DNA from: Pseudomonas sp. P7548
GTDB taxonomy: Bacteria; Pseudomonadota; Gammaproteobacteria; Pseudomonadales; Pseudomonadaceae
DNA length: 64,000 nucleotides
Direction of reading: 5' to 3'
NCBI RefSeq assembly: GCF_013386585.1
Contig: NZ_JACARO010000020.1
Location: forward strand, 1-64,000
Below are positions 1-7,689 of the stretch, one piece after another; the first letter of the stretch is position 1; each line of letters starts with the position of its first letter. The notes under the pieces were generated by a model. That model saw only the letters and a program-made list of their open reading frames with translations. It searched no databases and had not been told where the DNA came from. The position numbers and the translations under genes were made by a program.

Positions 1-47
1 AGAGGTGTAAAAGGGACAGGATAAGGGGAGTGGGGCGGATGGACAAT

Positions 48-69
48 GCGCGTTGGAACACCAACGCGC
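48..69. terminator. Perfect 9-bp hairpin downstream of the first gene
   Basis: GCGCGTTGG (48-56) and CCAACGCGC (61-69) pair around a 4-base loop. The hairpin lies just past the stop of the minus-strand gene at 84-812, where an intrinsic terminator would be expected. No T-run follows on the minus strand, so the termination role is inferred. Confidence 0.35.
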
Positions 70-83
70 TCAGCCGTGGAGAT

Positions 84-812
84 TCAGTTTGGGGATGCCT
101 CATCTTTAGTTGCCGGGGTTATCTGTTTGACCAGCCAAAGGCCAAGGTCAGATATGGAGTACGTCACAGGCGCTTTCGTGGGGGAGAATTGAATATCTAT
201 TTCTGGTGAGTTGTTGCTGATGAACGAGTCGTTCAGAAGCCCTTTGGCAATAAGATCTGATACGCAAGACTTAATCAACATAGGGTCCAGATCGCTGGGC
301 AGCAGGTCTTCAATTGCACGCGTGGCGAGTGAGAGCTTCCTGCCCACAGAAAACATACCGTTGCCAGTTCCTGTGTCGTGAAGTTTTTGTGCTTCTGAAA
401 GCACCAGGAAATGAATATCTTCCAGATCACGTACGAGGCGAAGGGTTTGAGAGGTCGCATCCCAGTGACTTGTTTTCTGGTTCCAGAGATTGCCCAGGAT
501 GGATGCAAAAACTCGGATTTTCTCTTCACTCAGTGATTCATTGATAGCGTTGAGAGAGATGCGCAGTGCAGGGATGAGGTCTGGCGAATCCGAAGGTGTG
601 GAAAGTGGCACGCGTTTTTCAAGCTCGGCAATGAGCTGGCGGAGTTGTCGCAGCTCAAAGTCCAATGCCTTTTTAGACAGGTAGCGGTCAACAAACCCAA
701 GACCGCTTGAATTCAGAATGACGCACAATGGCGTCCATAGCGGGTGATCGTTCTCATAGATGTAGCCAATTTTTTCAATTAGCGTTGCATTGTCGAGTTT
801 GGACAGGTCCAT
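84..812 (-). CDS. Hypothetical protein, mainly helical, 242 aa
   Basis: I do not recognise this protein. The chosen ATG at 812 (first residues MDLSKLDN) has AAGGGAAAAGGA directly upstream. A longer reading from 899 would overlap the fosfomycin gene by 50 bases and has no good Shine-Dalgarno. The sequence looks cytosolic and helical, with a charged stretch (KALDFELRQLRQLIAELEKR) that could form a coiled coil, and no clear membrane span. Phrases such as INESLSEEKIRVFASILGNLW loosely recall Abi-alpha/DUF4393-type helical proteins linked to phage abortive infection, but this is only an impression. It is transcribed in the same direction as the next four genes, 37 bases after fosA. Confidence 0.7.
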   Translation of the reverse strand: MDLSKLDNATLIEKIGYIYENDHPLWTPLCVILNSSGLGFVDRYLSKKALDFELRQLRQLIAELEKRVPLSTPSDSPDLIPALRISLNAINESLSEEKIRVFASILGNLWNQKTSHWDATSQTLRLVRDLEDIHFLVLSEAQKLHDTGTGNGMFSVGRKLSLATRAIEDLLPSDLDPMLIKSCVSDLIAKGLLNDSFISNNSPEIDIQFSPTKAPVTYSISDLGLWLVKQITPATKDEASPN

Positions 813-849
813 TCCTTTTCCCTTAGTCGACGCATCAAAATCGATACAG

Positions 850-1260
850 TCAGTCAAAAAATTCCATACCTGCATACGGCTGGCGTCGGCATTGCTCAAG
901 CCTTGAAGCCAAGCTGCCTACGTGCAGTTCCAGGCGATGCCCATCGGGGTCCAAAAAATAGAACGAGTTGCCCTCGCTCGAATTGGATTTCCACTCAATC
1001 ACGTTACGAAGCCGCAAGTCAGCGGTGACTGCTTCAAAATCATCTTGCCCCACTGAAAACGCATAGTGGGTGTAATCAGGTGGCTTTTGCGCCGCACGGC
1101 GCTCGTCTAACGATAGGCAAAGCCATAGATCACCAAGGGACAGATAAGCCCCCGTGTCCCAGCGCGCAGCCAGCCTGAAACCGGGTAAAGCCACATAAAA
1201 CTCGATACTGCGAGGGAGGTTCACCACCGCCAACGTAAGATGATTCAAGCCAGTTAACAT
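850..1260 (-). CDS. fosA: FosA-type fosfomycin glutathione transferase
   Basis: A 136-residue protein of the vicinal-oxygen-chelate superfamily, closely similar by eye to P. aeruginosa FosA (135 aa). FosA adds glutathione to the epoxide of fosfomycin using Mn2+ and K+. The N-terminus [12 protein letters not shown] carries the metal ligand His7. The other ligands are visible as His65 (DYTHYAF) and Glu111 (HRLELHVG). The K+-loop and phosphonate-binding residues are present in the segment W90-Y101 ([14 protein letters not shown]), and Arg120 matches the catalytic Arg119. All motifs are offset by one relative to the P. aeruginosa enzyme, so it should be active. The ATG at 1260 has only a weak leader (GATAGAAGTTT). 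Chromosomal fosA is common in pseudomonads, so this need not be acquired DNA. Confidence 0.93.
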   Translation of the reverse strand: MLTGLNHLTLAVVNLPRSIEFYVALPGFRLAARWDTGAYLSLGDLWLCLSLDERRAAQKPPDYTHYAFSVGQDDFEAVTADLRLRNVIEWKSNSSEGNSFYFLDPDGHRLELHVGSLASRLEQCRRQPYAGMEFFD

Positions 1261-1342
1261 AAACTTCTATCCAGAGCCAGTCCGCTAGAACGGTTGAGGG
1301 TATCAATATCGAGGGGCCTAACGTGCTTGAAGTGCGCTGAGT

Positions 1343-1666
1343 TCAACTTGCAGGTAGCTCATCCCACAAGTTGAACGTGTGCTGCTTCGCAGTACCATCA
1401 AGTGCCCCGAAGACGAGTTCCACCCTGGTCGTTGGCTTTTGTAGAAAAGCCAACCCTTGAATATGCGCAAGGATAAAGGCGAATAGCGCCTTGGCATCGG
1501 GACCTTGAAAGACTGCCTCGCAGTCGCCGCCATCGATTGCCATGTCGTCGCTATCAAATCGGCCGACGCCACTGCTGGCGAGTTGGGGCTGCAGGTTCTC
1601 GATAAATGTGCACCAAGGGCTGATGTCCCTGATGGTATGGGTGAAATACAGGATTAGATGTTGCAT
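1343..1666 (-). CDS. Hypothetical protein, 107 aa
   Basis: Unrecognised small cytosolic protein. The start is well supported: AGGAGG ends 6 bases before ATG at 1666. The N-terminus MQHLILYFTHTIRD forms a beta strand-like opening, followed by acidic and hydrophobic segments (FDSDDMAIDGGDCEAVFQGPD would suit a solvent-exposed loop). No signal peptide, membrane span or known catalytic motif is visible. It stands alone between fosA and another orphan gene, all on the minus strand. Confidence 0.65.
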   Translation of the reverse strand: MQHLILYFTHTIRDISPWCTFIENLQPQLASSGVGRFDSDDMAIDGGDCEAVFQGPDAKALFAFILAHIQGLAFLQKPTTRVELVFGALDGTAKQHTFNLWDELPAS

Positions 1667-1718
1667 TGGGCGCCTCCTGTGTCACTGAGGGTGCCCAATA
1701 TCAAACCGTCACAATGTT

Positions 1719-2243
1719 TCATTGAATAGAGGTCACGAAGCAGGAATCAACGCCGACAGGGGTGGGCGGGAGAGCATTGACCAGCATGACGGCGTTGTCA
1801 CCACAGTTGAGAAAAACCAGGAAGTCCCCGGATTCAAACTGGACTTTAAATCCGACTAGCCTGGGTGCCTTCCCGCAAAATGAGTCGAGTATTCCCTCTA
1901 CCTCACTGATCATCTCGCCTTCGAGGCAAGGTATCGATAGCGTTGCCAGGAGGTCTTCTCTTTTCCAGGCACAGGTCACATCAGGCTCTATCTCAAAAGC
2001 AGCGGGTGTGTCGGTGGGATATAAGTCAGCGCCTACACTTTCACCGTCACTCAAGAGGTACATGGATAGTATTTCTTGTTCGCCGAAACGCCACTCAATA
2101 GGGTCAATATCTCCTAAGGTTTTTTCATCGGCAAAATAATACTGGTCATACACAAGCCCACTGAGTCGCTTACCTTTCAGCAAACGTGCGTTGTGCAGGT
2201 CCTGCGCGGTTCTCGTGAAGGAAAAGGTGTGGCGCAAAGCCAT
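1719..2243 (-). CDS. Hypothetical protein, 174 aa
   Basis: Unrecognised. The ATG at 2243 (MALRHTFSF) is preceded by CTGGAGACAAT and is preferred over an in-frame start 27 bases upstream that lacks a ribosome binding site. The protein is acidic, with alternating beta-strand-like segments (DFLVFLNCGDNAVMLVN near the C-terminus) and no export signal. It lies 63 bases downstream of the lipoprotein gene on the same strand, so co-transcription is possible. Confidence 0.65.
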   Translation of the reverse strand: MALRHTFSFTRTAQDLHNARLLKGKRLSGLVYDQYYFADEKTLGDIDPIEWRFGEQEILSMYLLSDGESVGADLYPTDTPAAFEIEPDVTCAWKREDLLATLSIPCLEGEMISEVEGILDSFCGKAPRLVGFKVQFESGDFLVFLNCGDNAVMLVNALPPTPVGVDSCFVTSIQ

Positions 2244-2306
2244 TATTGTCTCCAGGGCTGCAGTCAGCAAAAGAGCGGCCTAAACCGCTCCCCTATTATT
2301 TGATGA

Positions 2307-2894
2307 TCAATTTCGCTTGTAACCACTGGTGCGCATCAACTTCCCTGATGAGTCAAACAAAAAACCGACGGTGATATTGTTTTCAACTTCGTAAAGGTAA
2401 ACGTATCGACCGTCCGGGTTGTGGTTTTCATCAACGGGTGCTCCCAGGCAGCCTTTAATTTGCTCAGACGTTGCCTCGCCTGCCTTATAGTCGCCAATCT
2501 TTTTAGGGCAGTTTGCAGAGGCGGCAGCACTGGGTTGTCGCATCTTTTCAATCATAAAGTTCGCGCTACCCAAGCCGGTTTCGCTGAACGTCATCAAAAA
2601 CGGTGTGCGAGTGCCCTTGGAGTCAACAATCCACATTTCTTGCCATGCTTGAGCACCGGGGGTGCCCTCAGGCTGCCGAACGACGGATTTCACTATTTTT
2701 GTTTCCGAGGTAAACGCAGCTTTACCCAGTATGTTTTGCAGGCCAGCTGTTGCATCAGAGACCAGTTTTTCATTCGCCAGTGTGCCCTCACTGGCAACGT
2801 TTGGCTTGATGGCTGAGGCCGGCTCCAACTGCGCTGAGGTTTGGCAGCCGGACAATATGAAGGCAAAAACGATGGCGGCGAGCGTTACACGCAT
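2307..2894 (-). CDS. Predicted lipoprotein, 195 aa
   Basis: The N-terminus MRVTLAAIVFAFILSGC is a lipoprotein signal peptide with lipobox LSGC and lipidation Cys17. Gln follows the Cys, so Lol sorting to the outer membrane is expected. The C-terminal third (CLGAPVDENHNPDGRYVYLYEVE and the VGFLFDSSGKLMRT strand) has the pattern of the small SmpA/OmlA-type alpha-beta domain: a 'G.P' turn, a Tyr-rich strand and a strand with a variable outgoing tail. The start has GGGAG 7 bases upstream. The family is not firmly identified and no partner is apparent. Confidence 0.75.
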   Translation of the reverse strand: MRVTLAAIVFAFILSGCQTSAQLEPASAIKPNVASEGTLANEKLVSDATAGLQNILGKAAFTSETKIVKSVVRQPEGTPGAQAWQEMWIVDSKGTRTPFLMTFSETGLGSANFMIEKMRQPSAAASANCPKKIGDYKAGEATSEQIKGCLGAPVDENHNPDGRYVYLYEVENNITVGFLFDSSGKLMRTSGYKRN

Positions 2895-3019
2895 TTAATC
2901 ACTCCCTGACTAAGATGGGCTTACCAGATGGCCTGGTAGCCTTGGCGATAATATCTATAGGCCATTACTGCGTCTAATGCCTGCGCGCAACCGAAAAATA
3001 CCTATCAGTAGGGGCAACC

Positions 3020-3709
3020 TCAAATCGAACGCTGATTGACCCGTGCCATCAGTTGCTCCGCCGTTTCCTTGCGCTCCGAATAACGGTCCACCAGAAACGC
3101 CTGTTGACCACGCAACAGTAGAGTGAATTTCACCAGTTCCTCCATCACGTCAACGACGCGGTCGTAGAACGGTGACGGTTTCATCCGTCCGGCCTCATCG
3201 AACTCCATGTAGGCCTTGGGCACCGAGGATTGGTTGGGGATGGTGAACATGCGCATCCAGCGCCCCAGCACGCGCAGTTGATTGACCACGTTGAAGGACT
3301 GGGAGCCGCCACACACTTGCATCACCGCCAGGGTCTTGCCTTGGGTTGGGCGAACGGCGCCCAGCTCCAGGGGAATCCAGTCGATTTGCGCCTTGAACAC
3401 GGCCGACATTGCGCCATGACGTTCGGGCGAGCACCACACCTGACCTTCAGACCACAGCACCAGTTCGCGCAACGCTTGCACCCTGGGATGTTCCACCGGG
3501 GCATCGTCTGGCAGGGGCAAACCGCTGGGGTTGAAAATACGCACCTCGGCGCCAAAGTGCTCCAGCAGGCGCGCGGCTTCTTCAACCAGAAGGCGGCTGA
3601 AGGAGCGCTCGCGGGTCGATCCGTACAACAACAGGATGCGTGGTTTGTGGCCTGATGCTGGCAGGTCTGGGAACAGGCCAGGGTCGAGGTTGGGCAGGTG
3701 TTCTGACAT
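3020..3709 (-). CDS. arsH: ArsH NADPH-dependent FMN reductase
   Basis: Flavoprotein of 229 residues. ArsH oxidises trivalent organoarsenicals and acts as an NADPH:FMN reductase. The flavodoxin-like phosphate loop is visible as [13 protein letters not shown]. The pairing of [20 protein letters not shown] with [22 protein letters not shown] is typical of ArsH. The ATG at 3709 (MSEHLPNLD) has AAGGAGG seven bases upstream; a longer frame from 3859 runs antisense-like through arsC and is rejected. It is the last gene of the arsRBCH operon, 10 bases after arsC, which fits a role in detoxifying methylated arsenic. Confidence 0.95.
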   Translation of the reverse strand: MSEHLPNLDPGLFPDLPASGHKPRILLLYGSTRERSFSRLLVEEAARLLEHFGAEVRIFNPSGLPLPDDAPVEHPRVQALRELVLWSEGQVWCSPERHGAMSAVFKAQIDWIPLELGAVRPTQGKTLAVMQVCGGSQSFNVVNQLRVLGRWMRMFTIPNQSSVPKAYMEFDEAGRMKPSPFYDRVVDVMEELVKFTLLLRGQQAFLVDRYSERKETAEQLMARVNQRSI

Positions 3710-3719
3710 GAGGCCTCCT

Positions 3720-4190
3720 TCAGAGTGTGCCGATTCGATCGAGCTCAGACTTGAGCTGGTCGCGGTTGAGCTGGGCAAAGGGCAGTTCGAGGAAGGCTTT
3801 GCAGCGTTGTTCGATGGTCGCCAGTGTCGAGCGGAACGCGGCCTCGATTTGCGCGTCATCGCCGTGCACGTCGGACGGGTCTTCCAGCCCCCAATGGGAT
3901 TTCAACGCCGGGCCGAAATACACCGGGCAAGCTTCGCCGGCCGCCTTGTCGCAAACGGTGACGACGATGTCTGGCGGGTTGTCCTCAAAGGCGTCGTTGC
4001 CTTTGCTGTGCAAGCCGTCGATCGAGATGCCGGCCTGCTGCAAGGTCGTCAGGCTGCGGGGCAACACCTGGCCCTTGGGGAAACTGCCGGCGCTCACCGC
4101 TTCAAAGCCAGCGGGGGCCAGGTGGTTGAACACGGCTTCGGACAGGATGCTGCGGCAGCTGTTGGCCGTGCACATGAACAGGACTCGCAT
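3720..4190 (-). CDS. arsC: Arsenate reductase, low-molecular-weight phosphatase type
   Basis: 156-residue protein reducing As(V) to As(III) before export. The phosphatase-like P-loop CTANSCRS gives CX5R with nucleophile Cys7 and Arg13. Later cysteines ([14 protein letters not shown]) supply the redox relay of the thioredoxin-coupled type. The WGLEDPSD segment contains the general-acid aspartate. This is the low-molecular-weight tyrosine-phosphatase class, not the glutaredoxin-type ArsC of E. coli plasmid R773. The leader AAAGGAGC supports ATG 4190. It sits between arsB and arsH. Confidence 0.95.
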   Translation of the reverse strand: MRVLFMCTANSCRSILSEAVFNHLAPAGFEAVSAGSFPKGQVLPRSLTTLQQAGISIDGLHSKGNDAFEDNPPDIVVTVCDKAAGEACPVYFGPALKSHWGLEDPSDVHGDDAQIEAAFRSTLATIEQRCKAFLELPFAQLNRDQLKSELDRIGTL

Positions 4191-4218
4191 AGGGTGCTCC
4201 TTTCGCTTGGGGCGGCTA

Positions 4219-5502
4219 TCAAAGGCTCAGGCGCAGGGCCAGGGCCGAGAGGGTGATCAACAGAACCGGAAGGGTCAGCAGGGCGCCGACCTTGAAGTAA
4301 TAACCCCAGGTGATGCGCATGCCTTTGCGCGCCAGCACGTGCAGCCAAAGCAGTGTGGCCAGGCTGCCGATGGGGGTGATTTTCGGGCCAAGGTCGCAGC
4401 CGATGATGTTGGCGTAGATCATGGCCTCGCGAACAATGCCCTCCGCTCCGCTGGCCTCAATCGACAGCGCGCCGATCAACACGCTTGGCATGTTGTTCAT
4501 CACCGACGACAGCAACGCCGACAGCAGGCCGGTGCCAAGGGTGGCGGCCCACAGGCCTTGCCCGGCCAGGTGATCCAGCAGCCGGGCGAGCCAATCGGTC
4601 AGGCCGGCGTTCTTCAGGCCGTACACCACCAGGTACATGCCCAGCGAGAACACCACGATCTGCCACGGGGCTTCGCGCAACACCCGCCGCGTCGAGATCC
4701 TGTGGCCCTTGGCGGCGACCGCGAACAGCAAGGCCGCGCAAGCTGCCGCGACGGCGCTGACGGGAATGCCCAGCGGTTCGAGTGCGAACAGGCCGACCAG
4801 CAGCATCAACAACGTCCAGCCACCGACGATGAAGGTTGCGCGGTCACGAATGGCGGCTTTTGGTTCTTGCAACGCCTCCAGCGCATAGCACTGCGGAATG
4901 TCGCGACGGAAATACACCAGCAGCACCAGCAAGGTCGCGGCGACGCTGACCAGGCTTACCGGCACCATCACCGAGGCGTACTCGTTGAAACCCAGCTCGA
5001 AGTAGTCGGCGGAGACGATGTTCACCAGGTTGGACACCACCAGCGAAAGGCTGGCGGTGTCGGCGATGAACCCGGCTGCCATGACGAACGCCAAGGTCGC
5101 GGCGGGGGAAAAGCGCAACGCCAGCAGCATCGACATCACGATGGGCGTGAGGATCAGCGCCGCGCCATCATTGGCAAACACGGCGGACACGGCAGCGCCC
5201 AACAGGACGCAGAAGGCGAACAACCGATAGCCGCTGCCTTTCGCCCAGCGCGCCACATGCAGCGCGGCCCATTCGAAGAAACCGGCCTCATCCAGCAACA
5301 GGCTGATGATGATCACCGCGATAAAAGTGGCAGTCGCATTCCAGACGATGGCCCATACCGTCGGGATATCCTGCAGCGACACCGCGCCCACTGCCAGCGC
5401 GATCAGCGCACCGACCGAGGCGCTCCAGCCAACGCCGAGGCCCTTGGGTTGCCAGATGACGAGTACGAGGGTGAAGACAAAAACAGCCACGGCGACAAAC
5501 AT
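4219..5502 (-). CDS. arsB: ArsB arsenite efflux permease
   Basis: 427-residue inner-membrane protein with about 12 hydrophobic segments starting at [17 protein letters not shown]. ArsB extrudes As(OH)3 or Sb(OH)3 in exchange for protons. Family landmarks visible include the long N-terminal hydrophobic run, [17 protein letters not shown] after the third span, and the conserved [11 protein letters not shown] and [14 protein letters not shown] regions, of the kind found in the ion-transporter superfamily. The length matches ArsB (about 429 aa) and not Acr3. No arsA ATPase is present, so it would work as a secondary carrier. It is the second gene of the operon, 22 bases after arsR. Confidence 0.96.
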   Translation of the reverse strand: MFVAVAVFVFTLVLVIWQPKGLGVGWSASVGALIALAVGAVSLQDIPTVWAIVWNATATFIAVIIISLLLDEAGFFEWAALHVARWAKGSGYRLFAFCVLLGAAVSAVFANDGAALILTPIVMSMLLALRFSPAATLAFVMAAGFIADTASLSLVVSNLVNIVSADYFELGFNEYASVMVPVSLVSVAATLLVLLVYFRRDIPQCYALEALQEPKAAIRDRATFIVGGWTLLMLLVGLFALEPLGIPVSAVAAACAALLFAVAAKGHRISTRRVLREAPWQIVVFSLGMYLVVYGLKNAGLTDWLARLLDHLAGQGLWAATLGTGLLSALLSSVMNNMPSVLIGALSIEASGAEGIVREAMIYANIIGCDLGPKITPIGSLATLLWLHVLARKGMRITWGYYFKVGALLTLPVLLITLSALALRLSL

Positions 5503-5524
5503 TGAATACTCACTCGATCAGGGG

Positions 5525-5872
5525 TCAGCAGCAGGCCGCTTCGCGCACGGGGCGCCCATTCATGTTTTGCAGGCGTGAAGCGTTGCCCTTGAGCCAGCCA
5601 GCGTTGGCCTTGGACGTCACCTGCAGAACCTCGTGAACCCACTCGGGCAGGTCTGGATTGAGGCGGTAATAGACCCACTGGCCCTGGCGGCGATCCAGCA
5701 ATAACCCGCTGCTGCGCAGTTGGGCGAGGTGGCGGCTGATTTTCGGCTGGCTGTCGTCGAGCGCACACATCAACTCGCAGACGCACAGCTCACCTTGATC
5801 GGCAATCAGCAGGGTGGCCCGCACGCGGGTCTCGTCGGACAGGCACTTAAAGACTTCGGGAGGGGTGATCAT
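5525..5872 (-). CDS. arsR: ArsR arsenic-responsive repressor
   Basis: 115-residue winged-helix repressor of the ArsR/SmtB family. The helix 3 metalloid site ELCVCELMC gives Cys30, Cys32 and Cys36, the classical As(III)-binding triad. The recognition helix is SQPKISRHLAQLRSSGLL, and the wing is DRRQGQWVYYRL. The C-terminus ends in a Cys pair, as in many Pseudomonas ArsR proteins, which may add a second thiol site. The ATG at 5872 gives MITPPEVFKCLSDETR, the normal family N-terminus. An in-frame extension to 6025 would read through the promoter and is rejected. It heads the arsRBCH operon and should be autoregulated. Confidence 0.95.
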   Translation of the reverse strand: MITPPEVFKCLSDETRVRATLLIADQGELCVCELMCALDDSQPKISRHLAQLRSSGLLLDRRQGQWVYYRLNPDLPEWVHEVLQVTSKANAGWLKGNASRLQNMNGRPVREAACC

Positions 5873-5899
5873 GGCGTACTCGTAACATGTGGATAAACG

Positions 5900-5929
5900 A
5901 ATATACGGATATCCATATATTAAGATCAA
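5900..5929 (-). promoter_or_regulatory. ars operon promoter with embedded ArsR operator
   Basis: On the minus strand TTGATC (5929-5924) and TATATT (5905-5900) form a sigma70 promoter with an 18-base spacer. The 20-base near-perfect palindrome ATATACGGATATCCATATAT (5901-5920) fills that spacer and overlaps the -10. Only one symmetric base pair of the palindrome is broken. This is the position expected for ArsR repression by steric block. Assignment to ArsR is inferred from position and symmetry. Confidence 0.8.
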
Positions 5930-6047
5930 GTACGAAATTCGCTGAGAGCCTGCCTTTGATCGGTGAGGGGGGGAGCAAAAAAACTCAGGGCCTTGAATCC
6001 CATGTGTCAATCGAGAAAACTCCACCGCACAATTTGAGGAGGCGACA

Positions 6048-6698
6048 ATGCAAGGAACAGCGTTTCAAATCGTGCGAATCGACCAGATCCACGAAATAGT
6101 TTCGCCTACCGTGGACGCACTTCTGCTGCCATCGGGTTTCGAAGTTCAAGGCCCATTGTCCTGGGTGCGCAGTGCTGACGCCCCCATCCGGCAGATCTTT
6201 CGCCTGGCGCAGTGGAAGGGCGGTGCGCTCGCGCCTTCATGGGGGTTGTCCCTGGATTTTGTCCCGCACCTGTCCGGCAATGACTTCAAGTGGCACAGGA
6301 CTGTGAAGTCGGCGCGACCTGACCTGACGTTTGATGTGCGTGATCGGGCGCTTGATATTTCCTATAGCTACGGGCCCGAAACCATCGCCAAGTGCGCACC
6401 CGATATCCTCAGGGCAGTTATTCCAACCGCAGAATCCTTCTGGAACTCGGCGCGTTCGATAGCTGACCTGCCCAGTGCTTTTGAGCGGGTCAGGCAGCAT
6501 CTGTCGACAGGCGGCTTGGGCTTTTACAACTACACGCAACACCCGCTTGCCTACGCTTTTGTGCTGGCCAGGAACGGCAAGCCCGATGCTGCTGAACAAG
6601 AGTTTCAGCGCTACTCACCGCGTCTTTCAGCGGCGGCGCAAAAGAAGCTTCGCACGCTGTTCGTTGATGCAGGGGGTTACCCAGGGGCGAGTGATTAA
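6048..6698 (+). CDS. Hypothetical protein, possibly DUF4304-like, 216 aa
   Basis: Unrecognised with certainty. ATG 6048 has the strong leader GAGGAGGCGACA. The first 80 residues (a long helix, then LLPSGFEVQGPLSWVRSADAPIRQIFRLAQWKGG and LSLDFVPHL) resemble the DUF4304 type of small domain, in which a 'gF...g..w.r' turn leads into two strands. The C-terminal part is helical (AEQEFQRYSPRLSAAAQKKLRTLF), similar to a tetratricopeptide-like tail. No signal peptide or membrane segment. It is divergent from arsR and convergent with the next gene, so it appears to be a single transcription unit. Confidence 0.7.
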   Translation: MQGTAFQIVRIDQIHEIVSPTVDALLLPSGFEVQGPLSWVRSADAPIRQIFRLAQWKGGALAPSWGLSLDFVPHLSGNDFKWHRTVKSARPDLTFDVRDRALDISYSYGPETIAKCAPDILRAVIPTAESFWNSARSIADLPSAFERVRQHLSTGGLGFYNYTQHPLAYAFVLARNGKPDAAEQEFQRYSPRLSAAAQKKLRTLFVDAGGYPGASD

Positions 6699-6707
6699 CC
6701 GAATGAA

Positions 6708-7304
6708 TCACCCACGTTGAAGCGTCTTTTGAATGGCCTTCAGTACCGCAGCGATGTGCCAGGTTTCAGGTCCGATGGCCGTGGCGCCTTTCGGTTCTGA
6801 AACCAATTCAATGTCCGTTGCTATCCCTTCCTCAGCCAGCAAGCACTTGGCCTCTTCCAGGTGTCGGTGTATGCCCGTCAACCACTGGCGACCCGTAACC
6901 GAAAGGAGAGCGAAGCTCTCGGTGTAAGAGCACGACAGCGTTTGCCGCAACTTGATCACCAAAGCTTTGTCCACACGAGAGAACGTCGGGCACAGCACAT
7001 AGCTATTGCCGGCGGCAGCCTGCAGATGCCTCTTGTCATACAGGTATTGGTCCACCGTAAAGCAACTGGCTACCGTCTCCAGCGCCCCGGTGTGTACGTC
7101 CACTAGGTGCGCGTTGACGCCGACGTAGCAGTACTCGGTTTTGCCGTGCAGCACGCATTCTTCGGTATTGCAGCGCACCACCCAGTAGTCGCGGTCGGCA
7201 GAGAGTTCGCAGAACGCAATGGCAAATCGCTCCGGGCGACCCTCTCTGAAGGAGCCTTCATGAAGGTCAAGGACGATAGCGCTGGCTTGTTGTGCGGATA
7301 GCAT
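6708..7304 (-). CDS. Hypothetical protein with L7/L12 C-domain-like tail, 198 aa
   Basis: Two parts can be seen. Residues about 1-95 contain a YrhB/Imm35-like pattern: an acidic helix, then DYWVVRCNTEECVLHG and NAHLVDVHTGALETV, in which 'VD..TG' is the usual nucleotide-free beta turn of those proteins. Residues about 115-178 follow the spacing of the ribosomal L7/L12 C-terminal fold (VIKLRQTL, then GRQWLTGI, then EEAKCLLAEEGIATDIELV). Both similarities are by eye. Proteins with such tails are sometimes immunity or regulatory factors. The start has no strong ribosome binding site, and it is convergent with the gene at 6048. Confidence 0.65.
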   Translation of the reverse strand: MLSAQQASAIVLDLHEGSFREGRPERFAIAFCELSADRDYWVVRCNTEECVLHGKTEYCYVGVNAHLVDVHTGALETVASCFTVDQYLYDKRHLQAAAGNSYVLCPTFSRVDKALVIKLRQTLSCSYTESFALLSVTGRQWLTGIHRHLEEAKCLLAEEGIATDIELVSEPKGATAIGPETWHIAAVLKAIQKTLQRG

Positions 7305-7349
7305 CTGGATACTCAGGTGATCATTTTGAAGGTTAAGGTCACGGAAAAC

Positions 7350-7643
7350 TTACTTCAATTTTTCCACCACCACGTTCGTGGTTTCAATTTCGATATCGCC
7401 GAAATCACCTTCCAGGATCAGTACATTGTCTGCAAGGCTGATGCCCTCCAACTCTCCAAGGTCAGCGCGGGCGTGCAAGTTCAATGCGCCAAGCCGGATA
7501 GCCAGCTTAAGTCCATCGTCGTTCCAGGCCCTCAACTTGCAACAAGCACCGTCTTGCAAGCGGACGGTCATTTCAAAGAAACGATGGGCTTGGTCAATAG
7601 AGATCGACAGGATGTTGCTTTCTTCCAGGGCTTGAATGTTCAT
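7350..7643 (-). CDS. Hypothetical protein, 97 aa
   Basis: Unrecognised small beta-rich cytosolic protein ending in a run of strand-like segments (NVLILEGDFGDIEIETTNVVVEKLK). ATG 7643 (MNIQALEES) is favoured by GAAAGAG about ten bases upstream; an alternative start nine codons earlier has a poor leader. It lies 45 bases upstream of the minus-strand gene at 6708-7304, so the two may be co-transcribed. The compact strand pattern would suit an immunity or adaptor protein, but nothing specific supports a role. Confidence 0.6.
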   Translation of the reverse strand: MNIQALEESNILSISIDQAHRFFEMTVRLQDGACCKLRAWNDDGLKLAIRLGALNLHARADLGELEGISLADNVLILEGDFGDIEIETTNVVVEKLK

Positions 7644-7689
7644 CGGCAGGTCTCTTTCGTTTGACGGCATTCTGCTGGAAACCCACGGG

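Noticed and set aside
3727..5505. Long plus-strand open frame opposite arsB and arsC
   Set aside because: No leader or recognisable domain; composition is Gln/His/Gly-rich, as expected for the antisense of a high-GC gene. The ars genes on the other strand have clear motifs.
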